The position numbers and the translations under genes are program-made. From assembly GCA_963849635.1 (NCBI GenBank), contig CAWKIA010000038.1, forward strand, positions 62,001 through 126,000: a stretch of DNA of 64,000 nucleotides. Reading direction: 5' to 3'. Within the stretch, counting starts at the first letter, position 1; each line of letters starts with the position of its first letter. The notes beneath the pieces were generated by a model that did not search any database, had not been told where the DNA came from, and worked only from the letters and a program-made list of their open reading frames with translations. Positions 55,180 through 62,647 of this stretch are shown here, piece by piece. Source of the stretch: CAVRUD01 sp963849635. GTDB taxonomy: Bacteria; Chloroflexota; Chloroflexia; Thermomicrobiales; UBA6265.

Positions 55180-55373
55180 TCCCCGCCTGCCTGTCGCCCG
55201 CGACCCGCGTACGACCCGCGTAGACCGCCTCGCCGACGCAGGTACGCATGCCGAACCCGCCGACCGGCGGAGGCGCCGCTCTGTGCCGGAGGCGCAGGAT
55301 GGGGCCGTGCCCGTCGGAGCGGGCGCCGGGCCGAGGCCCGACGAGCGACCAGCCACCACGGAAGGAGTCGGCC

Positions 55374-55589
55374 ATGCTTCCCGATCTCGACACCCACGCC
55401 GCCGCCCTCAAGCTCGACCGCGACCTCGTGCTCAAGCGTGCCGAACGCAGGGCACTGCTGCGGGACGCCACACGGCGGTCCAAGCCGAGCCCGGTGGGCA
55501 TCCCCGCCGAGACGGCCACACCGCGCGAACCTCGCCTGGCCCGCCTGCTCCAGTCCCTCCGGTGGGTCCTCCGGCCGGCGCACGCCTAG
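55374..55589 (+). CDS. Small basic protein of unknown function
   Basis: This encodes 71 residues with a strong GGAAGGAG site. The sequence is rich in Arg, Leu and Ala: LDRDLVLKRAERRALLRDATRR, then EPRLARLLQSLRWVLRP. It looks helical and could be a peripheral membrane or DNA-contacting peptide. There is no signal, Cys or known motif. It follows the decayed regulator by 195 bp and has its own leader. Confidence 0.55.
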   Translation: MLPDLDTHAAALKLDRDLVLKRAERRALLRDATRRSKPSPVGIPAETATPREPRLARLLQSLRWVLRPAHA

Positions 55590-55664
55590 CCCACGCCCGG
55601 GCGTCACCAAGGCAACCGACGCCCCTGCGGCGCTCGGTTCGCGGAGGCGTAGGGGCCCCGCGCG

Positions 55665-55874
55665 TCAGGCGGCGGCCGCCTCCGCCTCGCGGAGCACGCG
55701 CCGCACGGTCTCGTGGCTGACGCCGAAGTCGGCGGCCAGGGAGCGCAGGCTTTTGGTGGACGCCAGGGCGCGAATTGTGGCTCGCTCCTCAGCCGATAAT
55801 TCTCGGGGGCGTTCGCGGGAGTACGGCGCACGGCCGGAGGTGCCGACCGTGCGTCGGACCGGGGGCAGGCCCAC
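55665..55874 (-). CDS. Small helix-turn-helix protein
   Basis: This is a 69-residue frame from GTG 55874. The second half is a Hin-recombinase-like HTH: LSAEERATIRALASTKSLRSLAADFGVSHETVRRVLREAE. The first 25 residues are basic and unstructured. It may be a small regulator or the C-terminal remnant of a resolvase or transposase; no catalytic domain is visible upstream. The ribosome site is weak. Confidence 0.55.
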   Translation of the reverse strand: MGLPPVRRTVGTSGRAPYSRERPRELSAEERATIRALASTKSLRSLAADFGVSHETVRRVLREAEAAAA

Positions 55875-55920
55875 CAGGACGACGCCGGTCGCCGTGGTGC
55901 GTGCGTAAGAGCGAAGCCCG

Positions 55921-56373
55921 TCACTTCCGCCGGTTCCGTACCCCGGTCGCGCGGTTGGTCCATGGCAGCCCGGCCCATTTCCCCGGATCCTTCTCGAACG
56001 GGGCGACCAGCTGGAACCGCGCCGGGTCGACGCCCTCCGGGTGGCCGAACGGCCGGACGTGGGCCGCCAGCAGGAAGTTGAACGGCTTGACCTGGTCCGC
56101 GTAGGGCTTGATCCGGTTCAGGTGCTCGAACGGCTTCAGCAACTCCGGCCCCGAGACCGTCAATCGCGAGAGGGCCGGCAAGTCGAGCCAGGACGGCTCC
56201 TCGGTCGGCAGCCCCAGTGCACCACGGACGACGCCCTCCCACGCTTGGCGGATCCAGTCCCGGTCGTCGCCCTCGGGGTCGGTCGGGTTGAGCAGGTGCC
56301 CCAGCCCGTGCTCCGACCACTTCACCAGCTCCGGCTCACCCGCCTCGGCGAGGGTGTACAGGGCGTACCGCAT
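55921..56373 (-). CDS. Hypothetical protein
   Basis: This is a 150-residue soluble protein starting MRYALYTLAEAGEPELVKW at 56373; the frame stays open upstream, but that part has only Pro/Arg/Ala bias. The body reads WLDLPALSRLTVSGPELL, RIKPYADQVKPFNFLLAAHV and PARFQLVAPFEKDPGKW. I do not recognise a domain, although the last stretch has the look of a conserved bacterial hypothetical. It is 46 bp from the HTH gene in the same direction and may form a unit with it. Confidence 0.6.
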   Translation of the reverse strand: MRYALYTLAEAGEPELVKWSEHGLGHLLNPTDPEGDDRDWIRQAWEGVVRGALGLPTEEPSWLDLPALSRLTVSGPELLKPFEHLNRIKPYADQVKPFNFLLAAHVRPFGHPEGVDPARFQLVAPFEKDPGKWAGLPWTNRATGVRNRRK

Positions 56374-56570
56374 GGCGGAGATCGTCAGGCACCTACGCGC
56401 CCGAGGCGACCCGCCTCCCTGGCGGCGGGCCGGCCGACGGGCATACAATGCGCGGGTTTCGGTGACGGCGGCGGTGGCCGCGGTTTCGGCCCTGCCCCGG
56501 GCCGTCACCATGCCCTGCGCCGCCGTGGGATCCGCCCGGGTCCCCGGGCGCCAAGCGAAGGAGCGGGTCG

Positions 56571-56969
56571 ATGGACGTGCGGGAGGTCTTGGCGCAGGCG
56601 CGGGACGCGATGACGGTGAAGCGGGTCTTCGGCGACCCGGTGGAGCGGGACGGCGTGACGGTGATCCCGGTCGCGCGGGTGTGGGGCGGCGGCGGGGGCG
56701 GGGGCGGGTCGGCGACGTCCCCGGGCCCGGAGGAGGGTAGCGCCGGGGCAGAGAAGTCAACCGGCCGGGAGGAGGGCAGCGGCGCCGGGTTCGGCCTCCA
56801 TGCTTCGCCGGCCGGGGTTTACGTCATCCGCGGCGAGACCGTCAGCTGGGAGCCGGCGCTCGACCTCAATCGGGTGATCCTCGGCGGGCAGCTCGTGGCG
56901 GTCGTGCTCATCCTGGCGATCCGCTCGGTCGCGCGCGCCAGGGCCCGCCACCGGTCGACGGGGGAGTGA
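56571..56969 (+). CDS. GerW-like (YtfJ-type) protein with C-terminal membrane anchor
   Basis: This is a 132-residue protein with GAAGGAG upstream. The GerW pattern is clear: RVFGDPVERDGVTVIPVARV, a Gly run, then a Gly/Ser/Glu loop, GFGLHASPAGVYVIRGETVSW, and a final helix VILGGQLVAVVLILAIRSV that would anchor it. GerW was named in spore germination but is widespread in non-sporulating bacteria, where its role is unknown. It is divergent from the hypothetical gene at 55921. Confidence 0.8.
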   Translation: MDVREVLAQARDAMTVKRVFGDPVERDGVTVIPVARVWGGGGGGGGSATSPGPEEGSAGAEKSTGREEGSGAGFGLHASPAGVYVIRGETVSWEPALDLNRVILGGQLVAVVLILAIRSVARARARHRSTGE

Positions 56970-56989
56970 GCGGGGCGGCGGGCAGTCCG

Positions 56990-57150
56990 TCCGGGGTGCG
57001 GGCAAACCGGCCAACGTCCTCGTGAACGACTCCTACTCGCCGCTCGAAGTCGAGGCCTGCATCGCCTGCCTGACGGTGGGCCTCGACCCGGGGCTCGGCG
57101 TGCTCCACGCGGACCAGCGTTCCCTGACTCCGTTCCAACGAAGGTTTCGA
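56990..57150 (+). pseudogene. Relic of cas1
   Basis: One frame reads RGAGKPANVLVNDSYSPLEVE and then ACIACLTVGLDPGLGVLHADQRS. Cas1 proteins carry PAN.LLNY.YALLEAE..A at the catalytic Glu, followed by GLDPGLGFLHAD at the catalytic His, in this order and distance. Nothing before or after matches, and the frame ends 23 codons later. No CRISPR repeats, cas2 or other cas genes were seen. It is therefore a fragment of a lost CRISPR locus. Confidence 0.6.
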
Positions 57151-57184
57151 CACGTAGATTCCCGCAGGAACCGGCGGGTTGGGA

Positions 57185-57286
57185 TCATGAGCGTTTGGAC
57201 CTACTCAAAAATTCCCAACTAATCGCCAGCAGCACTGCCAGCACCAGCACCGCTGCACATCCGAGAAGCGTTATGCCCGGCCGCAT
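57185..57286 (-). CDS. 33-residue single-span membrane peptide
   Basis: The GGAGGGAGGGAG site before the ATG at 57286 is one of the best in the window. The peptide starts MRPGITLLGCAAVLVLAVLL, continues to a Trp-Glu-Phe turn and ends SRSKRS. This is one membrane helix with a basic C-terminus, so the C-terminus should face the cytosol. It is not homologous to the 28-residue peptides but lies downstream of them on the same strand, 78 bp after peptide A. Confidence 0.6.
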   Translation of the reverse strand: MRPGITLLGCAAVLVLAVLLAISWEFLSRSKRS

Positions 57287-57363
57287 CGCTCCCTCCCTCC
57301 GGTTTCGCAGGTATCAGGAGTCCTGGGAACGCGCTCGCCAGCTTCGGCGTGGTCGCTGACACG

Positions 57364-57450
57364 CTAGTTGAAGGACGTCCCGAACGCCACGGCCACGAGG
57401 GACGCCAAGATGTAGCGCGCGTGGGCGCGCACCGACTTCATGGTCTGCAT
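57364..57450 (-). CDS. 28-residue peptide A of a homologous set
   Basis: It has a basic start (MQTMKSVRAHARY), a hydrophobic middle ILASLVAVAFG and the end TSFN. The start at 57450 gives 28 residues, the length of all the others, with AAGGA upstream; an ATG at 57462 would add four residues but lies directly on the AAGG. The shared pattern is HARY(I/L)LAS(L)xAVAFG, closest to peptide B. It is probably a membrane-associated helix. Function unknown. Confidence 0.7.
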   Translation of the reverse strand: MQTMKSVRAHARYILASLVAVAFGTSFN

Positions 57451-57498
57451 GATTCGTTTCATCCTTGATGAGTGAACGAGACAGTTGGCCGCTTCGAG

Positions 57499-57585
57499 CT
57501 AGTTCAGGGCGACGCCGAACGCGACGGCGGCGAGCGAGGCCAGGAGGTAGCGAGCGTGACGACGGGTTGTCTTGAGTGCGTGCAT
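57499..57585 (-). CDS. 28-residue peptide B of a homologous set
   Basis: It begins MHALKTTRRHARY, followed by LLASLAAVAFG and VALN, 28 residues. AAGAAGGGA stands about eight bases before the ATG. It lies 49 bp before peptide A on the same strand and forms a pair with it by sequence (HARY, LAS, AVAFG, final Asn). GTTGGTCGAC about 180 bp upstream is shared with the region before peptide E. Confidence 0.75.
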   Translation of the reverse strand: MHALKTTRRHARYLLASLAAVAFGVALN

Positions 57586-57864
57586 CGTCGGATCCCTTCT
57601 TGAAGGTTCGGTGGTAACTCCGATGCGCCCAATGGGGCTGGCTGGCTTGCCGTCCCGCTGGTCGTAGCACCATTCTGCGCCGCCGGTTCGCTTGGTGCAT
57701 CCGGAGAACTACCGAACCGCTCTGGGTGAGACCGCACCCCACGACCAGCAGAATTGCCTACTCGGTCGACCAACGACACGACGACATGCGTGGCCTGGAC
57801 ATGGCGACGGCCGGGAGGATCACCCCCCGGCCGACACGTCGAGCACCGAGCAATGTGTGCTGCG
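57586..57864. other. Region between the two peptide groups
   Basis: No further copy of the peptide was found in either strand. It holds the terminator at 57808-57833 and, on the minus strand, the probable promoter of peptides B and A near 57765-57774. Confidence 0.5.
57808..57833 (-). terminator. Hairpin after peptides E-D-C
   Basis: CGGCCGGGAGG (57808-57818) and CCCCCCGGCCG (57823-57833) form an 11-bp stem with one mismatch and a four-base loop. It lies 32 bp beyond the stop codon of peptide C and separates the two peptide groups. Confidence 0.65.
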
Positions 57865-57951
57865 CTACTGCTTCTCGACGCCCATGGCGATGACAGCCAG
57901 GGCGGCGACCACGTAGCGCGCGTACGCCTGGAACATGCGGATGCGAGTCAT
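57865..57951 (-). CDS. 28-residue peptide C of a homologous set
   Basis: It begins MTRIRMFQAYARY, then VVAALAVIAMG and VEKQ. GGAAAGGA precedes the ATG by eight bases. It differs from peptides D and E mainly at conservative positions, while third codon positions vary, which points to selection on the peptide. It is 40 bp downstream of peptide D. Confidence 0.78.
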   Translation of the reverse strand: MTRIRMFQAYARYVVAALAVIAMGVEKQ

Positions 57952-57990
57952 GGTTGGTGTCCTTTCCTGATGGAGCGGGAGTTCGACCGG

Positions 57991-58077
57991 CTACTGCGTC
58001 TGGACGCCGAAGGCGATAGCGGCCAGGGCGGCGACTAGATAGCGCGCGTAGGCGTGGAAGATGCGGATGCGAGTCAT
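57991..58077 (-). CDS. 28-residue peptide D of a homologous set
   Basis: It begins MTRIRIFHAYARY, then LVAALAAIAFG and VQTQ. GAAAGGA precedes the ATG. The spacer to peptide E is 39 bases and to peptide C the same, and each spacer contains a fresh ribosome site, as in an operon of tandem duplicates. The positive N-terminus and the Ala/Ile/Val helix with small residues every four positions suggest a membrane helix able to pack. Confidence 0.78.
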   Translation of the reverse strand: MTRIRIFHAYARYLVAALAAIAFGVQTQ

Positions 58078-58116
58078 GACTGGTGTCCTTTCAAACTTGC
58101 GTTGGAACTCGTCCGG

Positions 58117-58203
58117 CTACTGCTTCTGGATGCCCATGGCGATGACGGCCAACGCCGCGAGCACGTACCGTGTGTACGCCTGGAACGCGCGGAGTCGAGT
58201 CAT
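58117..58203 (-). CDS. 28-residue peptide E of a homologous set
   Basis: It begins MTRLRAFQAYTRY, then VLAALAVIAMG and IQKQ. GAAGGAGG before the ATG is strong. It is the first gene of the C-D-E group and lies 167 bp after the intramembrane protease gene on the same strand. GTTGGTCCAC 61 bases upstream matches GTTGGTCGAC upstream of peptide B, so a promoter may be present here. Confidence 0.8.
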   Translation of the reverse strand: MTRLRAFQAYTRYVLAALAVIAMGIQKQ

Positions 58204-58370
58204 GGCTGGCCTCCTTCGGTTGTTGCGCGGAGCGCTCGCCCCGCCGCGTCTGTCATTACCTTAGTGGACCAACCTTCTGAAAACCTTCCCTCGCGAACAT
58301 GACATCATCCGGCCGCAGGTTTCCGCTGGTAGGCGTCGTGTTCGTGTGCGAGCGTGGGTGCGGGCGGGCG

Positions 58371-59234
58371 TCAGCCGACGACTGCGGCGGGCTGGGGCAG
58401 TGGGTCGGCCAGGAGATAGGCGTGGGTCGTCCGCTCCGGTCCCAGACGGCGCGACCACCAGAGATACTGGAGCACCATCAGCGGCCCCAGGACGGTCATC
58501 ACCGGGAAGGTGCCCTCGAGCCAGCCGGCGACGCCCACCGCGAATATCGCCAGGATCGTGGCCAGGGCAACCCCGATCGCGATCTGCCCGGCCCGCTTGC
58601 CGTACGCCTTCCGCATCACCAGCGGGAAGACGGTGGCGAAGAGCAGGTCCCCGAGCCCGATCCCCGCCCACTCGTCTTGGCCAAAACCCCAGGCGGCGAC
58701 CGGTAGGAAGGGCAGGTCTGCCAGCCGCTCGACCATGTCGTCCGTCAGCGTGGAGAGGCTGGTGGCCAGCAGGTCATAGACGGCCAGGAAACCGCCCAGA
58801 AGGGCCGCGTCTCGGGCCCGCATCCCGCTCTGAGCCCAGAGATTGGTCACGCCCAGCACGGTCAGGAGCAGGACCAGGTTGTTGACGGCGAAGTAGGCGT
58901 TGCTCCCCACCCCGGCGGTCAATGCCAGAGCCACGTCGGCCGCGATCAGACACAACGCCAGCGCCCAGCGGCCGGGGCGGTACGTTACGACCGGTTCTAG
59001 AACCAGGAGCAGGATGCCGAGCGTGCCCAGGACGAGCAGGGCCAGGACCAGCCAGAATGGCAGCCAGAGGTATAGGTAAGGCACCAGGATGATGCCGCCG
59101 ACCATGAAGGCGATGTCGCCCAGGTCGATCACCCCGATCGGCGGCCGGGTGATCCGGTAGCGGCGAAAGTAGACCCAGCCGCCCATGACGGCGACCCCGC
59201 TCAGGATCAGGACGACGGCGATCGCGAGCCCCAC
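58371..59234 (-). CDS. GxGD-type (presenilin/SPP-like) intramembrane aspartyl protease
   Basis: This is a 287-residue protein with about eight or nine membrane segments. The two catalytic motifs of family A22 are present in successive segments: FLAVYDLLAT near residue 148 and GIGLGDLLFATVFP near residue 195, with GPLMVLQ in the last segment as a PAL-like element. Such enzymes cut membrane helices. The start is GTG with GGAGG nine bases upstream, one base after the upstream gene's stop, so the two are one operon. The small membrane peptides downstream are obvious candidate substrates; that link is inference. Confidence 0.78.
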   Translation of the reverse strand: MGLAIAVVLILSGVAVMGGWVYFRRYRITRPPIGVIDLGDIAFMVGGIILVPYLYLWLPFWLVLALLVLGTLGILLLVLEPVVTYRPGRWALALCLIAADVALALTAGVGSNAYFAVNNLVLLLTVLGVTNLWAQSGMRARDAALLGGFLAVYDLLATSLSTLTDDMVERLADLPFLPVAAWGFGQDEWAGIGLGDLLFATVFPLVMRKAYGKRAGQIAIGVALATILAIFAVGVAGWLEGTFPVMTVLGPLMVLQYLWWSRRLGPERTTHAYLLADPLPQPAAVVG

Positions 59235-59235
59235 G

Positions 59236-60726
59236 TCAGCGCCCTCCGGCGGCGAGCCCGAGCGCCGTCCCGACCGGCGCCGGCGGTGGGGCCGGGAAGT
59301 TCAGTTCGCGCAGGTCGCCGCGCAGCGGGAAGGGGCGGCGGAGGTCCGCCGGGTCGTCCACCAGACGCAGTTCGTGCAGCGGCACGCCTCGCTCCCCTAG
59401 TCCTCGCTCGATCTCGGCGCGGCTCGTCCAACCCTCATCGCGGACGACAACCTCGATCGTCACGCCGTCGGCCTCCGCCCAGAAGCCGCAGCGGGCTGGC
59501 AGCGGCACGGTCTCGACCGCCTCCAGGGTTTCCAGAACGTCGCGTGGCGTCGTCCAGCCCGCCGCGTGGCGGACCGCGAGCCGGCGCTTGCCGAGCACGT
59601 CGCTCGTCCCCGGCAATCCACTGCGGTTGCAGGTCGTCGGTCCGTCGAGCGCCCGGACCAGATCCTGGGTGTCGTAGCGCAGCAGGAGCGTCGTCTCCCG
59701 GAAGGGCGGCAAGGGCGTGACGACCAGGGTGCCGAGCCCGCCCGGCGCGGCCGGTTCGTTCGATTCGGGGTCGAGCACCTCGATCAGACCCTGGGAGGGC
59801 TCGAAGTGGAGGTGGCCGGCGTCGCAGGGCATCCCGGCGAAGGGGTAGGTCTCGGTCATGGCGTAGCCGGTGTCGAACGCGACGCCCTCACCGAAAAGGC
59901 GGCGGGCCCGGCGCAGCAGACCGGCGGTCACGATCTCGCCGCCGACGCTGATTCGTTCCAGCCCGAAGTCGCTCGAGCCCAGCCCCTGTCGCAGCCCCTC
60001 CTCGACCAACATCCCCAGGTAGCTCGGGTAGGTGGAGAGGACGCTGACCCGCGGTTTCTTGCCGGGCAGGCGCAGTTCCTCGGTTAGGAGGCGCAGGGTC
60101 AACTCCGGCTCGACCAAGCCGACCGGCTCCAGCAGGGCGCCGACGTGACCGCAGGCCCCGGCCAACCCCAGGTTGCCGAGGGTGGCGCGGGAGGAGGAGG
60201 CCATCACGACCACGTCTGCCGAGGTGAGTTGGCCGTTGAGGAGGTGGCCGAGACCGGAGAGGGCCATCATCGTCCGCAGCTCGCGGGAGGAGAAGCAGAC
60301 GCGGGTCGGGGCGCCGGTGGTGCCAGTCGTGGTCGACCGCAGGGCGACCTTGACGTCACGGCGGACGAAGGCGTCCGGCGCCTCGCGCAGGGCCTCCTTC
60401 GGGGTCAGGGGCAGCCGGGCGACATCGCTCCACTCCAGCTTGGCCGGGTCCAGCCCCAGTTCGGCGAAGATCGGCGGGTAGTAGGTCGTCTCGGCGGCGG
60501 CGCGTTTGGCCTGGGTGCGGAAGCGGCGGAGTTGGACGTCGCGCCGGGTCGCCTCGTCCAGGGTCGGGCCGGCGACCGCTTCCTGGCCGTCCGGCCCGAC
60601 GGCGCCGAACTCCCGGACGGTCGCGGCGGCGTCGCTCGTCAAGCGCTCCAGGGCCCGAACGGGGATGGGGCGGCCGGCTGCCAGGGCCAGGGCGAAGCGG
60701 AGCTGGGCGATGGCGGTCAGCAGCAT
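59236..60726 (-). CDS. PaaK/LuxE-like adenylate-forming ligase
   Basis: This is a 496-residue enzyme that would activate a carboxylate with ATP. The phenylacetate-CoA-ligase-type motifs are RSTTTGTTGAPTRVCFSS near residue 140, LSTYPSYLGMLVEE, FDTGYAMTETYPFAG, and LLRYDTQDLVRAL near residue 360. The start at 60726 precedes the first helix; the longer frame above has no support. The C-terminal mini-domain lacks an obvious catalytic Lys motif. It is coupled to the intramembrane protease gene. A substrate cannot be named. Confidence 0.8.
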   Translation of the reverse strand: MLLTAIAQLRFALALAAGRPIPVRALERLTSDAAATVREFGAVGPDGQEAVAGPTLDEATRRDVQLRRFRTQAKRAAAETTYYPPIFAELGLDPAKLEWSDVARLPLTPKEALREAPDAFVRRDVKVALRSTTTGTTGAPTRVCFSSRELRTMMALSGLGHLLNGQLTSADVVVMASSSRATLGNLGLAGACGHVGALLEPVGLVEPELTLRLLTEELRLPGKKPRVSVLSTYPSYLGMLVEEGLRQGLGSSDFGLERISVGGEIVTAGLLRRARRLFGEGVAFDTGYAMTETYPFAGMPCDAGHLHFEPSQGLIEVLDPESNEPAAPGGLGTLVVTPLPPFRETTLLLRYDTQDLVRALDGPTTCNRSGLPGTSDVLGKRRLAVRHAAGWTTPRDVLETLEAVETVPLPARCGFWAEADGVTIEVVVRDEGWTSRAEIERGLGERGVPLHELRLVDDPADLRRPFPLRGDLRELNFPAPPPAPVGTALGLAAGGR

Positions 60727-60861
60727 GGGTGGACCCCGGCGCGGCGCCGGACGTTCGTCGGCGGGCGCGGCAAGCGATGGAACGAGCTCGCGATCAGACG
60801 AGTGTAGCAAACCGACAGGCCGCACCGGATCACCTCCGGCGCGGCCCGTCACTTGGGAAGC

Positions 60862-61008
60862 CTAGGGTTGCTCATTTGTCCCGAATCCGAAGGCGACGGC
60901 GGAGCACGAGGCGACAAGGAAGCGAGCGTGCGCGGTCGGCGCCTTGGCGCTCGCAACCTGCTCGTCAGCCGCAAGGCGAGGGCGAGGGGGAACCCCACCA
61001 GGGAGCAT
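60862..61008 (-). CDS. Possible sixth member of the peptide set, 48 residues
   Basis: The C-terminal part reads APTAHARFLVASCSAVAFG and then FGTNEQP, matching peptides A and B at HAR(Y/F), (L/V)AS and AVAFG. No start codon stands at the position that would give 28 residues; the nearest ATG at 61008 adds a Pro/Arg-rich start and has no good ribosome site. It lies 135 bp upstream of the ligase gene, so the peptide family brackets the ligase-protease operon. It may be a degenerate copy. Confidence 0.5.
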   Translation of the reverse strand: MLPGGVPPRPRLAADEQVASAKAPTAHARFLVASCSAVAFGFGTNEQP

Positions 61009-61210
61009 CGCCTGTACTTGCCGCCAGGCGAAGCCGAATCGGGCACGGTCGACTACGGCCTGCCCCGGACCTGCGGCCACTCCTAATACGCCGCCGCGCT
61101 CGGTCATGCGAAATCCAGCACACACGGCGAAAATGCTCACCCCCGGAATGGCCGGGCAGGGTAGGCTACGGGGACGCGGCGCACGCACATGTATCCATGA
61201 AGGAGTTGCG
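61009..61210. other. Divergent region upstream of chrA
   Basis: No further gene was seen. AAGGAG for chrA ends the stretch. The frames open here on both strands are without support. Confidence 0.4.
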
Positions 61211-62455
61211 GTGTCAACAGACGTCCGGCAGCCCACGAAAGTCCCGGTCCAGGGAGCGCAGATCGTGGAAGCATCCGGCGACGCGGGCGGCTCGGCCCGG
61301 GAGGTGCTGGCAGTCTTCACTCGACTGGGGTTGACCTCGTTCGGTGGTCCGATCGCCCACCTGGGGTACTTCCGCGCGGAGCTGGTGCAGCGCCGACGGT
61401 GGGTGGACGAGGAGACGTACGCCGACATCGTCGCCCTGTGCCAGTTCTTGCCCGGGCCGGCCAGCTCTCAGGTCGGCATCGCCATGGGGCTCAACCGGGC
61501 GGGGGTGCGGGGAGCGCTCGCCGCCTGGGTCGGGTTTACGTGGCCATCTGCCCTCTTGATGGTGCTGTTCGCCCTGGGCGTCGGTGAGATCGGCGATCCG
61601 TCGGGGTCCGGCTGGCTGCGCGGTCTACAAATCGTGGCGGTGGCGGTGGTCGCTCAGGCGGTCTGGGGGATGGGGGTCAACCTCTGCCCGGACCGGCCCC
61701 GCGCCACGATCGCGATCCTGGCCGCGGTGGCCGTACTGCTCTGGTCGACGGCCCTGGCGCAGGTTCTGACCATCGTGGTCGCGGGCGTCGTCGGCTGGCG
61801 GATCCTCTCACGGGAGGCTTCCCTGCCGGCACTGGCGCTCGTCCTCCCGATCGGGCGGCGAACGGCGATTTGGTGCTGGGTAGCTTTATTCGGGTTGCTG
61901 GCCGGTTTGCCACTGCTCGCCGAAGCCGTTGGCGGCAAATACATTGCGATCATCGACGGGTTCTTTCGGACCGGATCGCTTGTGTTCGGCGGTGGGCACA
62001 CGGTATTGCCGCTCCTGTGGGAGGTGGTCGTGCCGCCCGGCTGGGTCACGGACGCGGAGTTCGTGGCCGGGTACGGCGCGGCCCAGGCGGTGCCGGGTCC
62101 GCTCTTTACCTTTTCGGCCTACCTGGGCCAGATAGCGGGTGGTTTTGCCGGGGCGATCTTGGCCCTCGTTGCCATCTTCGTGCCGTCGTTCTTGTTGATC
62201 TTCGGGGCGCTGCCCTTCTGGAATGCCCTGCGCACCCGGGGCGAATTCCAGGCGGCGCTGCGCGGAATCAACGCCGCCGTGGTCGGCATCCTCATGGCGG
62301 CGCTGTACGACCCGGTCTGGACGAGCGCGATAACCGAGTCGGAAGATGTGGCGCTGGCGCTGATCTGCTTCGGCCTGCTGATGTTCTGGAAGTTGCCGCC
62401 GTGGTTGGTGGTGGGGCTGGCAGCGCTGGGCGGGATGGGGCTGGATTACGTTTAG
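61211..62455 (+). CDS. chrA: Chromate transporter ChrA
   Basis: This is a 414-residue membrane protein of the CHR family in the long form, with two homologous halves. The first half starts FTRLGLTSFGGPIAHLGYFR and has LCQFLPGPASSQVGIAMG. The second has GGGHTVLPLLWEVV and GYGAAQAVPGPLFTFSAYLG. It exports chromate or exchanges it with sulfate. The start is GTG 61211 with AAGGAG five bases upstream. It is divergent from the ligase-peptide locus, and no regulator gene is adjacent. Confidence 0.9.
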   Translation: MSTDVRQPTKVPVQGAQIVEASGDAGGSAREVLAVFTRLGLTSFGGPIAHLGYFRAELVQRRRWVDEETYADIVALCQFLPGPASSQVGIAMGLNRAGVRGALAAWVGFTWPSALLMVLFALGVGEIGDPSGSGWLRGLQIVAVAVVAQAVWGMGVNLCPDRPRATIAILAAVAVLLWSTALAQVLTIVVAGVVGWRILSREASLPALALVLPIGRRTAIWCWVALFGLLAGLPLLAEAVGGKYIAIIDGFFRTGSLVFGGGHTVLPLLWEVVVPPGWVTDAEFVAGYGAAQAVPGPLFTFSAYLGQIAGGFAGAILALVAIFVPSFLLIFGALPFWNALRTRGEFQAALRGINAAVVGILMAALYDPVWTSAITESEDVALALICFGLLMFWKLPPWLVVGLAALGGMGLDYV

Positions 62456-62647
62456 CGGTACGTGCGGGTGAAATCGCTACGTTTGGGTCCGGGTGCCGCG
62501 GGAATGTCGCGCCGCAAAGGGCACAATGCCCCAAGAACCAGATGAAATCGCCTGGTACCATCGACAATCGGCGCTGGACGCACCGGCAATCCGGCAGCCC
62601 ATATGACTGTCGCATGAGCCACATGCATCGAGGAGGATGTCCCCAGC

